From NCBI RefSeq assembly GCF_041260155.1, contig NC_091928.1:40117388-40181387 (forward strand): DNA of 64,000 nt, read 5' to 3'. Positions 25,201-35,434 of this stretch are shown piece after piece; the first letter of the stretch is position 1, and every line of letters starts with the position of its first letter. The position numbers were made by a program, and so were the translations under genes. The stretch is from Ptychodera flava (Eukaryota > Hemichordata > Enteropneusta > Ptychoderidae). The notes beneath the pieces were generated by a model. That model was given only the letters and a program-made list of their open reading frames with translations, ran no database searches and was not told the DNA's origin.

Positions 25201-28200
25201 GATACAGTCGACCATCGCAGAATTACGGACAGTGTTAGATGTAAAGGAATCATGAACGCGAGTTCAGAGAAGAAATCGAAGCCAACCACAGGACCTGACA
25301 TATGCTAATGAGAGCTGCGTCATCCGCTTTGCTAGCTCTGCATGGCAGGGCTGTGTGTTACCGGGCTGTGTGTTACCGGCGTTAATACAAGGCCTCCCAC
25401 CACAGCCCTGCAGACTGATATAGAAAGAACCGCTGGTCCACCTGCAGAAACACGGCGGGCAGTTTATCCGCCGAAAACAGCCGATTTTGAATCCAAAACT
25501 TGCATTGATCTTCGTTTTCGAGCACACCCACCTCGCCTGGGTACACGATGTGCCCAGCCGCGCTTGTAAACTGACGCAAAGCCTTCTTTTCTGTCTCTAT
25601 GCGAGGGAAGCATTCGTTACCGCCGCCATTGTTAATGTCATTCAACCCATGAGCACTCGGGCGAAAACCAGCCTTGCTAACAAAAGAGCATCGCGATGTT
25701 GCACACTGTAATAAATATCATTCCTAACCACCACTCAGCTATGTACAATCTACGATGATCATTTTCTGTTGACAAAATCATTTTTCCTTTTTTTCTCTTC
25801 AGAATTTTATATATTTCACAATTTTCTCTTGTTCCACTCCTCTCAGAACGTCGACTTTAGAAGCTCTATATCGCGCGATGCTCTTTTGTTAGCAAGGCTG
25901 GTTTTCGCCCGAGTGCTCATGGGTTGAATGACATTAACAATGGCGGCGGTAACGAATGCTTCCCTCGCATAGAGACAGAAAATAAGGCTTTGCGTCAGTT
26001 TACAAGCGCGGCTGGGCACATTGTGTATCCAGGCAAGGTAGGTGTGCTCGAAAACGAAGATCAATGCAAGTTTTGGATTCAAAATCGGCTGTTTTCTGCG
26101 GATAAACTGCCCGCCGTGTTTCAGGTGGACCAGCGGTTCTTTCTATATCAGTCTGCAGGGCTGTGGTGGGAGGCCGTGTAACGCCGGTAACACACAGCCC
26201 TACCATGCAGAGCTACCGCTTTGCCTGTGCAAACTCGCGTCGACGCTTCATCGAGCCGAACATTTGATACAGCGAACGGAGGAGCGATTTCCTACATGTA
26301 CTAATATCCTATTGTGTCTTGACAAAGTCATAAATGCAAGTAAATACCCAGAGATTGACAATGAACTCCGTGACTACGGTATCGAGGCACTTGAAACTTC
26401 ATCGATCATCTTGGATCAGACTACGTAAACCGTGAGCACTCACGGCAACGCGTTTAGAAACGACTTCAGACAAGCGAAGTTTACGCTGAGAACTCGGAGT
26501 CATGTCGTTTGCTAATTCAAGAATATGCGGAAAGGTTTCCTGCAGTTCGACAATTGACATGTATTGCAGTAGTAATTCCTGTATCCTTGGTTGCATGCGA
26601 AAAGGGCTTCAGCTGCTAAAACAGGAGCCGTAGTAGATTTTCCGACGGCAATGTAGATAATTTGATGTTGCTCTCAATGGAAGGGCCGTGTGTTGCCGAT
26701 TTCCCGTACGGCAGAGCAAGGGAGATATTTGCCTCGAGGGCTCGCAGAAACCCTAGGAATTCTTAGATGTTGAATGTTATTGAGATTTGTCAAAGTAAAC
26801 AATGGCCCGTTTATGATAGTGTTGGTATTGATAAAGCTTGATTGATCACAAAGCCATTCGATAGACTTTCTCGGCAAAGTCGACGAAAGACTAGTTTCGA
26901 TATTACAATGTAAACAGCGGGGACTGTGTCATCTTTCGATGACTTGTTAAGTGAAGAAAGCTGTAAATCCTGTGCTTTTTGAGCAAATTATGAGTAACAA
27001 AGTAATTTAAACTTCATATCGGTACACCCTTAGTATTCTAAGCAGTTTTCAAAAAATACAAATATTTGTTTTACAAAGGCTGGTACAATTTTCACCAAAA
27101 TTCAATAAGAGTTGATTTATTTGTAAATCAATAGTGTAATAAAATCGAAACCCAGTGTCATAAAATGAATAAATAAAATATTCTATTCACACAGAGTATA
27201 AAATATGACAAAAAGTCAGCCTTGTGAATTTTACATTTGTAAACACTAGCTAACATAACGATGAACTACTCATTCAAGTAGCATATGCCAACGCATTAAA
27301 AAAAATCAACAAAAAAGCTTATTGATCTTTAGCATGCATCATTGTAATTGTACTCTTACAAAACATTTTTGATGATTTACAAAAGCGTAACATTTTCTAT
27401 AAGTGTACATTTACAGTGTACACTCAGACTCTGCATAAGTCTAGGCGGGCTGGTACCACGTGCCAATACACAATGGTGTATTGAAACAGATGGCAATGCA
27501 AAGCAAATGTCCACAAATATGTTTGCAAAATATGTGTAGCATTATATTGGATATTTTTTCTCTTGTGCTGGCAAAAGGTTCAATTTAGCACTCTTTATCT
27601 GGACAGTGGGTATCATATCACCTCATTTATATCATTTCATCTATTCTTGGACTGCGAATAGATGAAATGAGCTAACTCCTAGGTACATCAGCAAGTTAAC
27701 ACATTGTTAACTTACAAAAACCTTCACAAGCAGTAACCATACAAATGCCATAAATTATGACTTATCAACTGTCATAATGTGATCACCTGTGTAATACAGT
27801 AAAACCTGTCTAAACTGAACTGTTCAGGGACTGAGAAAATCGTTCAGTTTGGAGAGGTGTCTGGTTTATACTAATCCATTGGAATGGAACTGGGAAAGGG
27901 TTCAGTTTTGACAGGTTTCCAGTTTAGACAAGGTTCGGTTTAGACAGGTTTCACTGTAATTGGAATACTTCATAATGCACAGACGCAATATGTACAGTAT
28001 TGGAGTTACGTATAGGAAAATTAAATATTCATTGAATTTCTGGTACAATGTCCAATCCGTCTGAAAAATCTGTGATCATATGTAAAGATGTTCTGATTGG
28101 AAGATTTTCAAAAATTCTAGTATTCAACAACAATGTAAATTCTTTGTTGATGTATTTCATCTACAGATGCAGAATATTTTGGAAAGTTGTTTGACGCTGT

Positions 28201-29761
28201 AGCAAAGCGAGACAAGAGAACATCGCTGGAGTTAATGAAGTGCGTTGACCTCACCAGAAGAAGAGATGGTTTTACCTTGCTTCACATGGCAGCCAAACAT
28301 GATGTGTTGTCAGTCGTCAGTGGTCTGTACACCTACGGCGCCTTCGGTCAACTTGTGGAAGTTCGTGCCGGCAAGGAAACTGGCCGCTTCCAAGGTTTGA
28401 CTGCAAGGGACATCGCTGAGAAAGGCCGGCATAGCGGCATTGTACGACAGATTGATAAATTTTATGAATACGAGTACAGCTTAGATCCACTCCATCATGC
28501 TGCCCGCAGCGGAAACATAGATGCGCTCACAAAGTTGTGCGAGAATCGCGGCAACGTGAATGTTGTTGGTAACCACGGTAACACACCGCTATACATGGCA
28601 GCTTGCGCTGGTAGACTAAAATCTGTGCAGTTGCTGCTTAAGTACGGCGCTGATGTGACAGTTGTCTGCAATCGTGAGAAAACGATACTTCACAAGGCTG
28701 CAGAATGGGGTCACTACGATGTTGTTCAGTTCTTTGTCTCACAGTGTCACATAGATGTCAATGCGAGAAGCAAAGACGGTATAACACCACTTCATTTAGC
28801 GGCAGCCTATGGCAACACAGACATTGTCACATTCTTGCTAGACCACAAAGCTTCATCAACCATCCGCTCGCATTACCGTGAATCACCGCTCTTCTGGGCG
28901 GTTGCTCATGGTAATGTTGACGTGGTACAGCTGCTTGTCCAAAGGGGTGCACGCGCTGAACTGCAGCCACACAGCTCTTTGGCTCCACAGGACTGGAACT
29001 TCCTCCACGTCGCGGCATCCAGCGGCCACGTCGATACGTGTCAGTATCTCTTAGATCGTAATTTTGACATCAGAAGCGTAACATCGCGGGAAATGGAAAT
29101 GAACGGATACTATGCGAAAGGCGTCACCGCTCTCCACCTGGCTGCTGGACACGGACATCAGAACGTCATCAACTTTCTGATTGAATGTGGTGCCGACGTC
29201 AATGCCAGAGACACTCAGCGCTGCACGCCCCTGCACTATGCCTCACAGTTTGGACACCAGCACGCAGTGCAGCAGCTGCTTCATGACAGAGCAGACACCA
29301 ACGCCCCCGACCACCACCTGCTTACGCCGCTTCACAAAGCCGCTTTGAATGGCCACGCTGAAGTCTCTGAAATTTTAATCCACAAAGGCGCTAGATTAGA
29401 CATTCGGGCTTCGTCCAAACACTCTGAATGCATACCCCTGCACATGGCAGCTGCCGGGGGTCATTACGACACCGCCCTCCTGCTTTTGAAAAGAGGCACG
29501 CCCGTGAACGCTATTGACAGCAACAAGCAAACCGCCCTTCACTTTGCAGCTAAGAATGGTCACCTTGATATTGTCCGTCTTCTCTTCTCAAGTGGGGCCT
29601 CTCTCAACTGCAAAGATCAGAAAGGCGACACTCCACTAACCCTAGCACTCAAGAAAAATCACTGGGAAGTTACCAAATTCCTGAAAGGAATCGGTGCAAT
29701 CGGCAGAACTCCAATCCGGCAAAAATTTACACGGTTTAGTTTCGGAAGTCCAAGGTCGTAG
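7243..29761 (+). CDS. Membrane-anchored acidic ankyrin-repeat protein (six-exon model)
   Basis: Join 7243-7255, 13958-14041, 15374-15463, 20185-23222, 23603-23725, 28167-29761. Every intron is phase 1 and has GT-AG ends. The predicted protein has about 1,647 residues. It has a short N-terminus, one transmembrane helix at about residues 9-27 followed by KRNR (cytosolic side by the positive-inside rule), about 1,080 residues of acidic, Ser/Thr-rich disordered sequence, and 13 ankyrin repeats at the C-terminus. It is therefore expected to be a signal-anchor protein displaying ankyrin repeats in the cytosol on a long flexible tether. The joined length is one base short of a multiple of three, and the reading frame changes inside exon 4 near 21160. 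The ankyrin exon is paralogous to 1626-2440. Because all internal exons are symmetric, any could be skipped in frame. The ligand is unknown. The first and third exons rest on splice phase and composition only. Confidence 0.7.
7743..8810. mobile_element. Non-autonomous hAT-like DNA element
   Basis: The ends are CAGGGCCTGAAAATT and (reverse) CAGGGCCAGAAATTACG, and the insert is flanked by the 6-bp direct repeat CAGTCA at 7737-7742 and 8811-8816. Copies of ACTGGTCC in both orientations cluster within about 120 bp of each end, like transposase-binding subterminal repeats. No transposase frame is visible in its 1,068 bp. CAG ends with subterminal repeats fit hAT; a 6-bp rather than 8-bp duplication is unusual but known in some hAT subgroups. 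It lies in intron 1 of the membrane ankyrin gene. Confidence 0.7.
9447..10747. mobile_element. Degenerate TIR element with poly-A/T ends
   Basis: The left end (AGGCCAGAG, an A-run, TTGTTCATCGGA at 9448-9479) recurs inverted at the right end (TCCGATGAACAA, a T-run, CTGGCCT at 10714-10747). Inside each end lies a run of A or T next to GCGGCGA-type CpG-rich sequence. The interior is CpG-richer than its surroundings. Family unknown, no transposase recognised. It is interrupted by the foldback element at 9962-10199. Confidence 0.5.
9962..10199. repeat. Foldback element with nested inverted repeats
   Basis: An outer pair of 18 bp with one mismatch (9962-9979 against 10182-10199, core CTTGGTGGGCTAT) encloses a second perfect hairpin. 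In that hairpin CCATAGACGAGTGTACAGAA and the following GCGAGAAACACC return inverted after a 5-bp loop near 10038. A GATTGATTGATTG run precedes the right arm. Confidence 0.8.
10748..13228. other. Intron 1 remainder, no feature seen
   Basis: AT-rich intronic sequence of the membrane ankyrin gene. The short open frames here have no splice, domain or composition support. Confidence 0.5.
13229..13772. mobile_element. Foldback element with GGCCGACG repeats
   Basis: The ends are CCTTGTTCACATTGG and, inverted, CCCTGTTCAGATGAC. Inside both ends the motif GGGCCGACG or its reverse complement CGTCGGCCC recurs many times, so the two halves can fold on each other. It is CpG-rich against an AT-rich intron. 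No transposase frame is seen and the target duplication is unclear. Confidence 0.6.
13958..14041 (+). CDS. Membrane ankyrin gene, transmembrane exon 2
   Basis: The acceptor is CTTTCAATCCCAG and the donor AACAGAG|GTGAGA; the exon is 84 bp and phase 1 at both ends. It encodes the hydrophobic segment VVGMVAVEAVVILGGVYLY followed by NKRNR. A single acidic residue lies mid-helix. The basic cluster after the helix predicts that the rest of the protein is cytosolic. It joins in frame to exon 1 (GG) and exon 3 (GGA). Confidence 0.75.
14042..16706. other. Introns 2 and part of 3, little seen
   Basis: Apart from exon 3 (15374-15463) this is AT-rich intron with a poly-T run at 16021-16035. No further exon or repeat is supported. 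Confidence 0.45.
15374..15463 (+). CDS. Membrane ankyrin gene, Ser/Thr exon 3 (possible cassette)
   Basis: The acceptor is AATCCCCATAG, and the donor ACAG|GTGGTT is weaker than the others. It is 90 bp, phase 1 at both ends. It encodes about 30 residues starting GQDSSTDSHSTLYPG, similar in style to the Ser/Asp exon at 23603. The weak donor and symmetric phase make it a candidate optional exon. Confidence 0.5.
16707..18192. mobile_element. hAT-like non-autonomous element
   Basis: The left end is CAGTGTTTCCCCTGG and the right end, inverted, is CAGTCTTTCCGCTCCCC. ATCAT directly abuts both ends (16702-16706 and 18193-18197). Subterminal phrases recur inverted: AAATTTGGCTA and CGCCAAAC on the left, GTTTGGCTAAC and TCGCCAAACGC on the right. 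The CAGTGTTTCC end is typical of hAT elements; a 5-bp duplication would fit an unusual hAT subgroup. Short frames inside (for example 16860-17147) match nothing I recognise. Confidence 0.6.
18903..19117. repeat. TTAA-flanked miniature element, family 1, copy 2 (inverted)
   Basis: Reads in the opposite orientation to the copies at 34245 and 47090. The right end is CACTCAGGGGGTTAA and the left end TTAACACTTTTGGCACCAAAG. The interior shares GTAGCCAATGAAGTG, CAAAATTATAAAAAAATTAC and TTTTGGCGGGAAAAA with the family. Confidence 0.7.
19118..20184. other. Intron 3 right part, nothing seen
   Basis: AT-rich intron leading to the acceptor TTTTATTCCAACAG of exon 4. No repeat or exon recognised. Confidence 0.45.
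20185..23222 (+). CDS. Membrane ankyrin gene, long acidic exon 4 (with frame break)
   Basis: The acceptor is TTCCAACAG and the donor GGGGAA|GTAAGT. About 1,012 residues rich in D, E, S and T with no cysteine pattern or fold, so probably a disordered tether. It contains a D-run encoded by GATGAT repeats near 20440-20460, and a repeat field at 21970-22390 with ETMVTR, VTMAT and DETMAT units. SGDVTP occurs twice near 22750-22825. The 5' part is open in one frame to 21293; the 3' part is open in the -1 frame from a stop at 21155 to the donor. The acidic composition switches frame at 21157-21170, an A/G-rich run. The exon length is 2 modulo 3 although both borders are phase 1, consistent with one missing base (assembly error, allele or real lesion). 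Confidence 0.75.
23603..23725 (+). CDS. Membrane ankyrin gene, Ser/Asp exon 5
   Basis: The acceptor is TTTTGTTGTAG and the donor CAGCTG|GTAAGA; 123 bp, phase 1 both ends. It encodes 41 residues including SSTSVGSSDRDVDTASDISA, more disordered acidic linker directly before the ankyrin domain. Confidence 0.75.
25097..25259. repeat. 82-bp tandem duplication
   Basis: Unit 25097-25178 is repeated at 25179-25259 with a single base missing (ACAACCAATG versus ACAACAATG). The near identity implies a recent event. Confidence 0.9.
25333..26215. mobile_element. MULE-like foldback element with ~350-bp arms
   Basis: Ends TAGCTCTGCATGG and CCATGCAGAGCTA are inverted, and the arms match for about 350 bp (25333-25697 against 25873-26215) with few differences, around a ~175-bp spacer. 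The 9-bp direct repeat CCGCTTTGC flanks it exactly (25324-25332 and 26216-26224). A 9-bp target duplication with very long terminal inverted repeats is the hallmark of Mutator-like elements. The left arm has a small GGGCTGTGTGTTACC duplication. Both arms hold the same ~85-residue open frame (25382-25645 minus; 25924-26181 plus), which may be a captured exon. Shorter relatives occur at 36511 and 63549. Confidence 0.85.
26957..27631. other. Intron 5, nothing seen
   Basis: AT-rich intron between the repeat island and a small hairpin. No exon recognised. Confidence 0.45.
27632..27670. repeat. Perfect 15-bp hairpin
   Basis: TCATTTCATCTATTC returns as GAATAGATGAAATGA after a 9-bp loop. Confidence 0.85.
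27795..27958. repeat. MITE with TACAGTGAAACCTGTC ends
   Basis: 164 bp. The left end TACAGTAAAACCTGTCTAAA is matched inverted by the right end (TTTAGACAGGTTTCACTGTA), and inner GTTCAGTTT phrases also pair. It is a short non-autonomous DNA element; family not assigned. Confidence 0.8.
28167..29761 (+). CDS. Membrane ankyrin gene, terminal exon 6, 13 ankyrin repeats
   Basis: The acceptor is ATTTCATCTACAG, and the first two bases complete a Gly/Asp-type codon (phase 1). Reads DAEYFGKLFDAVAKRD and then 13 repeats to the stop at 29759-29761. Clear repeats are TPLYMAACAGRLKSVQLLLK, TILHKAAEWGHYDVV, TPLHLAAAYG, FLHVAASSGHVDT, TALHLAAGHGHQNV, TPLHYASQFGH, TPLHKAALNGHAEV, IPLHMAAAGGHYDT and TALHFAAKNGHLDIV. 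The first repeat is divergent and carries the LVEVRAGKE block shared with 1626-2440. All repeats sit in one uninterrupted exon. The tail after the last repeat is short and basic. Coding GC is higher than in the acidic exon. Confidence 0.92.
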
Positions 29762-32902
<3,141 letters not shown>

Positions 32903-32970
32903 TAGACTGAAAGATCCACCGCTAGAGGGCGCTCTCTATGCTGCCCTCGAGTGATGGATCTTTCAGTCTA
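32903..32970. repeat. 68-bp hairpin, TAGACTG family
   Basis: TAGACTGAAAGATCCA is perfectly inverted at the other end, with further pairing through GAGGGC toward a short loop. Shares the TAGACTG end and an inner AGGGCGCT motif with 34070-34149. Confidence 0.8.
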
Positions 32971-34069
32971 CTCCTAAACAAAAATATTGAAAATATCATC
33001 AAAAGTTACAGCTATTATACTTGATGTTACCGGTACCATTGTGGAAAAATTCTATGTAAAAATTTAAAAGAAAGTGAGTGAGTAAGGGCTGTCACATGAA
33101 TGTAACCATCTACTTTGTATGTTTAACCATCTCATCAATCTGACCCCTTTTCCAAAAAGAAGTCTGTATGCTCACCATTAAAAACATTGGGGTTGGACTA
33201 AACCACTGGTGTTTGAGGGGTAAGTCCAGTTTGTTCAACTCTTCTTTTTGCAAATGATATCCTAAAACGCCCTACTTACAAACTCCACCGAGGAGTTTCT
33301 ATGATTTCTTGAAGGAGAGGTTACAATTATAAAGAACAAATTAATCAAAATTTACATTCTGTAGAATTTTACAGCCAATCTGCATATTAATGTCAATGCC
33401 TTCTTCATTTATTGTTTCGTGCGTTGATGAGATTGCAATATTATAATGCCAAACAGTCAAACATCCCACCAAGCTCTCTACAAACAGAAGCTATGACATT
33501 TGTCTTAGGGTGATGAACATATTTGTGCCTCTGTGTGGAATAACAGTGCTGCTGATGAAAACTGGGTCTAATCTCCCTAGGCAAAATATAAAATAATATG
33601 TCTGCTTCCAGTAACCCGACTGACTCTGGACATTTTCTTGCATTTTGAAAATATTTAGAATTTCATGGCTCTCAGTCAACAAAGAATTTTTTTTTAATTT
33701 CCTGTGGCCCACCTACCCGGTACCCTCATTTTCAGACGCATGTTACTGGAAACATTTTTTTTTTCATTTAGCCCTATGAAAGCAATCATTAGCTTTGTTT
33801 GAAACTAGACCCCCTAGGATTGTGCTGATTAGTAATTTGTTCAGTTTGCACCCAGTGTTCTTCAGTTTTTGCAGAATATTGATGTAAATCAGTTCATCAA
33901 GGATTTGTTTGCTTGTTTGTATTTTCTTTGCTATTGCAATAAAGTCATTGCATTGCTGAAATGTTTGTCTGACTTTGTTTAATTAACATGGTTAGTAGAC
34001 TACTTGACAGAAAGAAAAACACATGAAGCAACACATGTCTGTACAACAATGTGTTAAAGCATGTAATAC

Positions 34070-34149
34070 TAGACTGTAAAGCATGGTTGTGTGTGGGCGC
34101 TCAGTATCTCCGCTCCCAGCGCCCTCACACGACTGTGCTTTACAGTCTA
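34070..34149. repeat. 80-bp hairpin, TAGACTG family
   Basis: TAGACTGTAAAGCA pairs perfectly with its far end and pairing continues through GTGTG and GGGCGCT with few mismatches, giving about 32-bp arms and a ~15-nt loop. Confidence 0.8.
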
Positions 34150-34244
34150 CATGTAATACTTGACAGTGCAGTACTGAAACCATGTGTTAACATTGCCTCC
34201 CAAAAAGTGTGCCAATTCGTTTCTCAAGAAATTTAAAATTATGT

Positions 34245-34465
34245 TTAACCCTTTGAGTGCTGTAAATTTTTCCCACCAAAATTTGTGTAACATTTTTCTG
34301 ATTTTTATAATTTTTCGTAATATTTTTGCTAATTTTGGACCAAGTTAGACATCGCATTTCATTAGCTACAGTTTTTTATCAAAATTTGGCAAAATGTGCA
34401 AAAAATTGATTTTCATATACTAGTATTTTATAAAGGCAACAAAAGTTGACTTTGGTGCTTAAAGG
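34245..34465. repeat. TTAA-flanked miniature element, family 1, copy 3
   Basis: Starts TTAACCCTTTGAGTGCTG. The interior shares TTTTTCCCACCAAAATTTG and AAGGCAACAAAAGTTGAC with the other copies. The right end reads GGTGCTTAAAGG and is degenerate. Confidence 0.7.
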
Positions 34466-35302
34466 CCCATGCATGAGCTGCAACTTCAAAATTTGTCAAA
34501 CCTCAAGGTACCTCCAACTTCCTCACAAATTCATTGCAATCTGCAAATTTGCAAATCTGCAAATATAGTCATCAACTATGCCTCAACTATGCCTCAACTT
34601 TTGCTTGTGGCAGAATAGGCAAGACATTGAACACATTTTGTTCATTTTAAATTTCCCACCATTTCAAAATCTTGCCATGTGATGTGAAATACAGAGAATT
34701 TTTTGTCAAAGTGGAGTGAATCCCCTTTCCGTCCTTTCAATGGGTTGCAGCATGTTGTATTTGTAAAGATTCAAATATGTACATGCACCATTTACGCTGT
34801 TATCATGTGTTGTATGGAGGCGCCCATATTTGGGTGCAGCACCCGTTTATTATTTTTCTCACTGAAACCTCCCCATGCAGTTCCACTCAGTAGATAAATT
34901 ATACTTGGGTAAACATATCTTAGTAAGAACATTTCTATGAACTAATGTTAATCTAAATATAAAACACGAAATAATGCGAAAAGTTGCAGCTCATGTGCCT
35001 TTAAAGGATCAGTGTTGCTCAGAAGTATAAAAAAAATTGAATTATCCCTATCGGTTAAATCTAAAGTATTTCAGAATTCATTAACAACACATACTTCCAA
35101 TTTAACAAACTGTTCATTGTTTAGAGTAAAACGTCATCCTATGACTAGCAAACTTGGCGTGCTTGTGCGTGTACATATTACGTACGAAGGAAGGGTATGG
35201 TTGGTGAATAGTTTCTTCCCCGCAAACCGAGAGCGCAAAGACAGAAACAAAAGAAGTCAATCAGTGTTTTGTGGTGGCGCTATCAGCTCAGCACAATATA
35301 AT
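34466..35302. other. Intergenic upstream of RFESD
   Basis: No gene or repeat recognised. The open frame 35012-35347 runs into the promoter region and is not supported as coding. Confidence 0.4.
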
Positions 35303-35314
35303 CAAGATGGCGGC
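35303..35314 (+). promoter_or_regulatory. YY1-like core-promoter motif
   Basis: CAAGATGGCGGC, the motif commonly found just downstream of start sites in animal promoters, lies 66 bp before the first RFESD start codon (35380). It is the only clear promoter motif here; no TATA box is seen. Confidence 0.4.
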
Positions 35315-35379
35315 ACAAGGCACGATAGTTGTTTCCCGTTGACATGACAAACCCGTCATGTCAATAAACGCTTTTCTAC

Positions 35380-35434
35380 ATGAATCCTTCCGAAGGGAGG
35401 TTTTATTTCAAAGTTGACAACGTTTACTTCGAAG
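35380..35434 (+). CDS. RFESD: RFESD alternative first exon 1a
   Basis: ATG to the donor GAAG|GTGAGT, phase 1. Encodes MNPSEGRFYFKVDNVYFE. Homologous to exon 1b (FYFSVDNVHFE) and able to splice to exon 2 in the same frame. The donor is strong. Confidence 0.75.

Larger units (their letters stand above)
23946..26956. mobile_element. Composite repeat island in intron 5
   Basis: A CpG-richer block inside AT-rich intron. It starts with the short hairpin AGTCCCGCAAGCGGGGACT followed by repeated GTCCG/TCCGTCC phrases, and ends near AGCGGGGACTGTGTCATC. Inside are an 82-bp tandem duplication, the MULE-like foldback at 25333-26215, and coding-like scraps on both strands (for example 26219-26428 plus, 26399-26596 minus). 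No transposase is recognised. The outer borders are approximate and the block may be several insertions. Confidence 0.45.

Noticed and set aside
25487-26082. Mirrored open frames as two genes
   Set aside because: They are the two arms of one inverted-repeat element, so at most one captured fragment.
35012-35347. 111-codon frame upstream of RFESD
   Set aside because: No domain; overlaps the promoter motif, and composition is non-coding.
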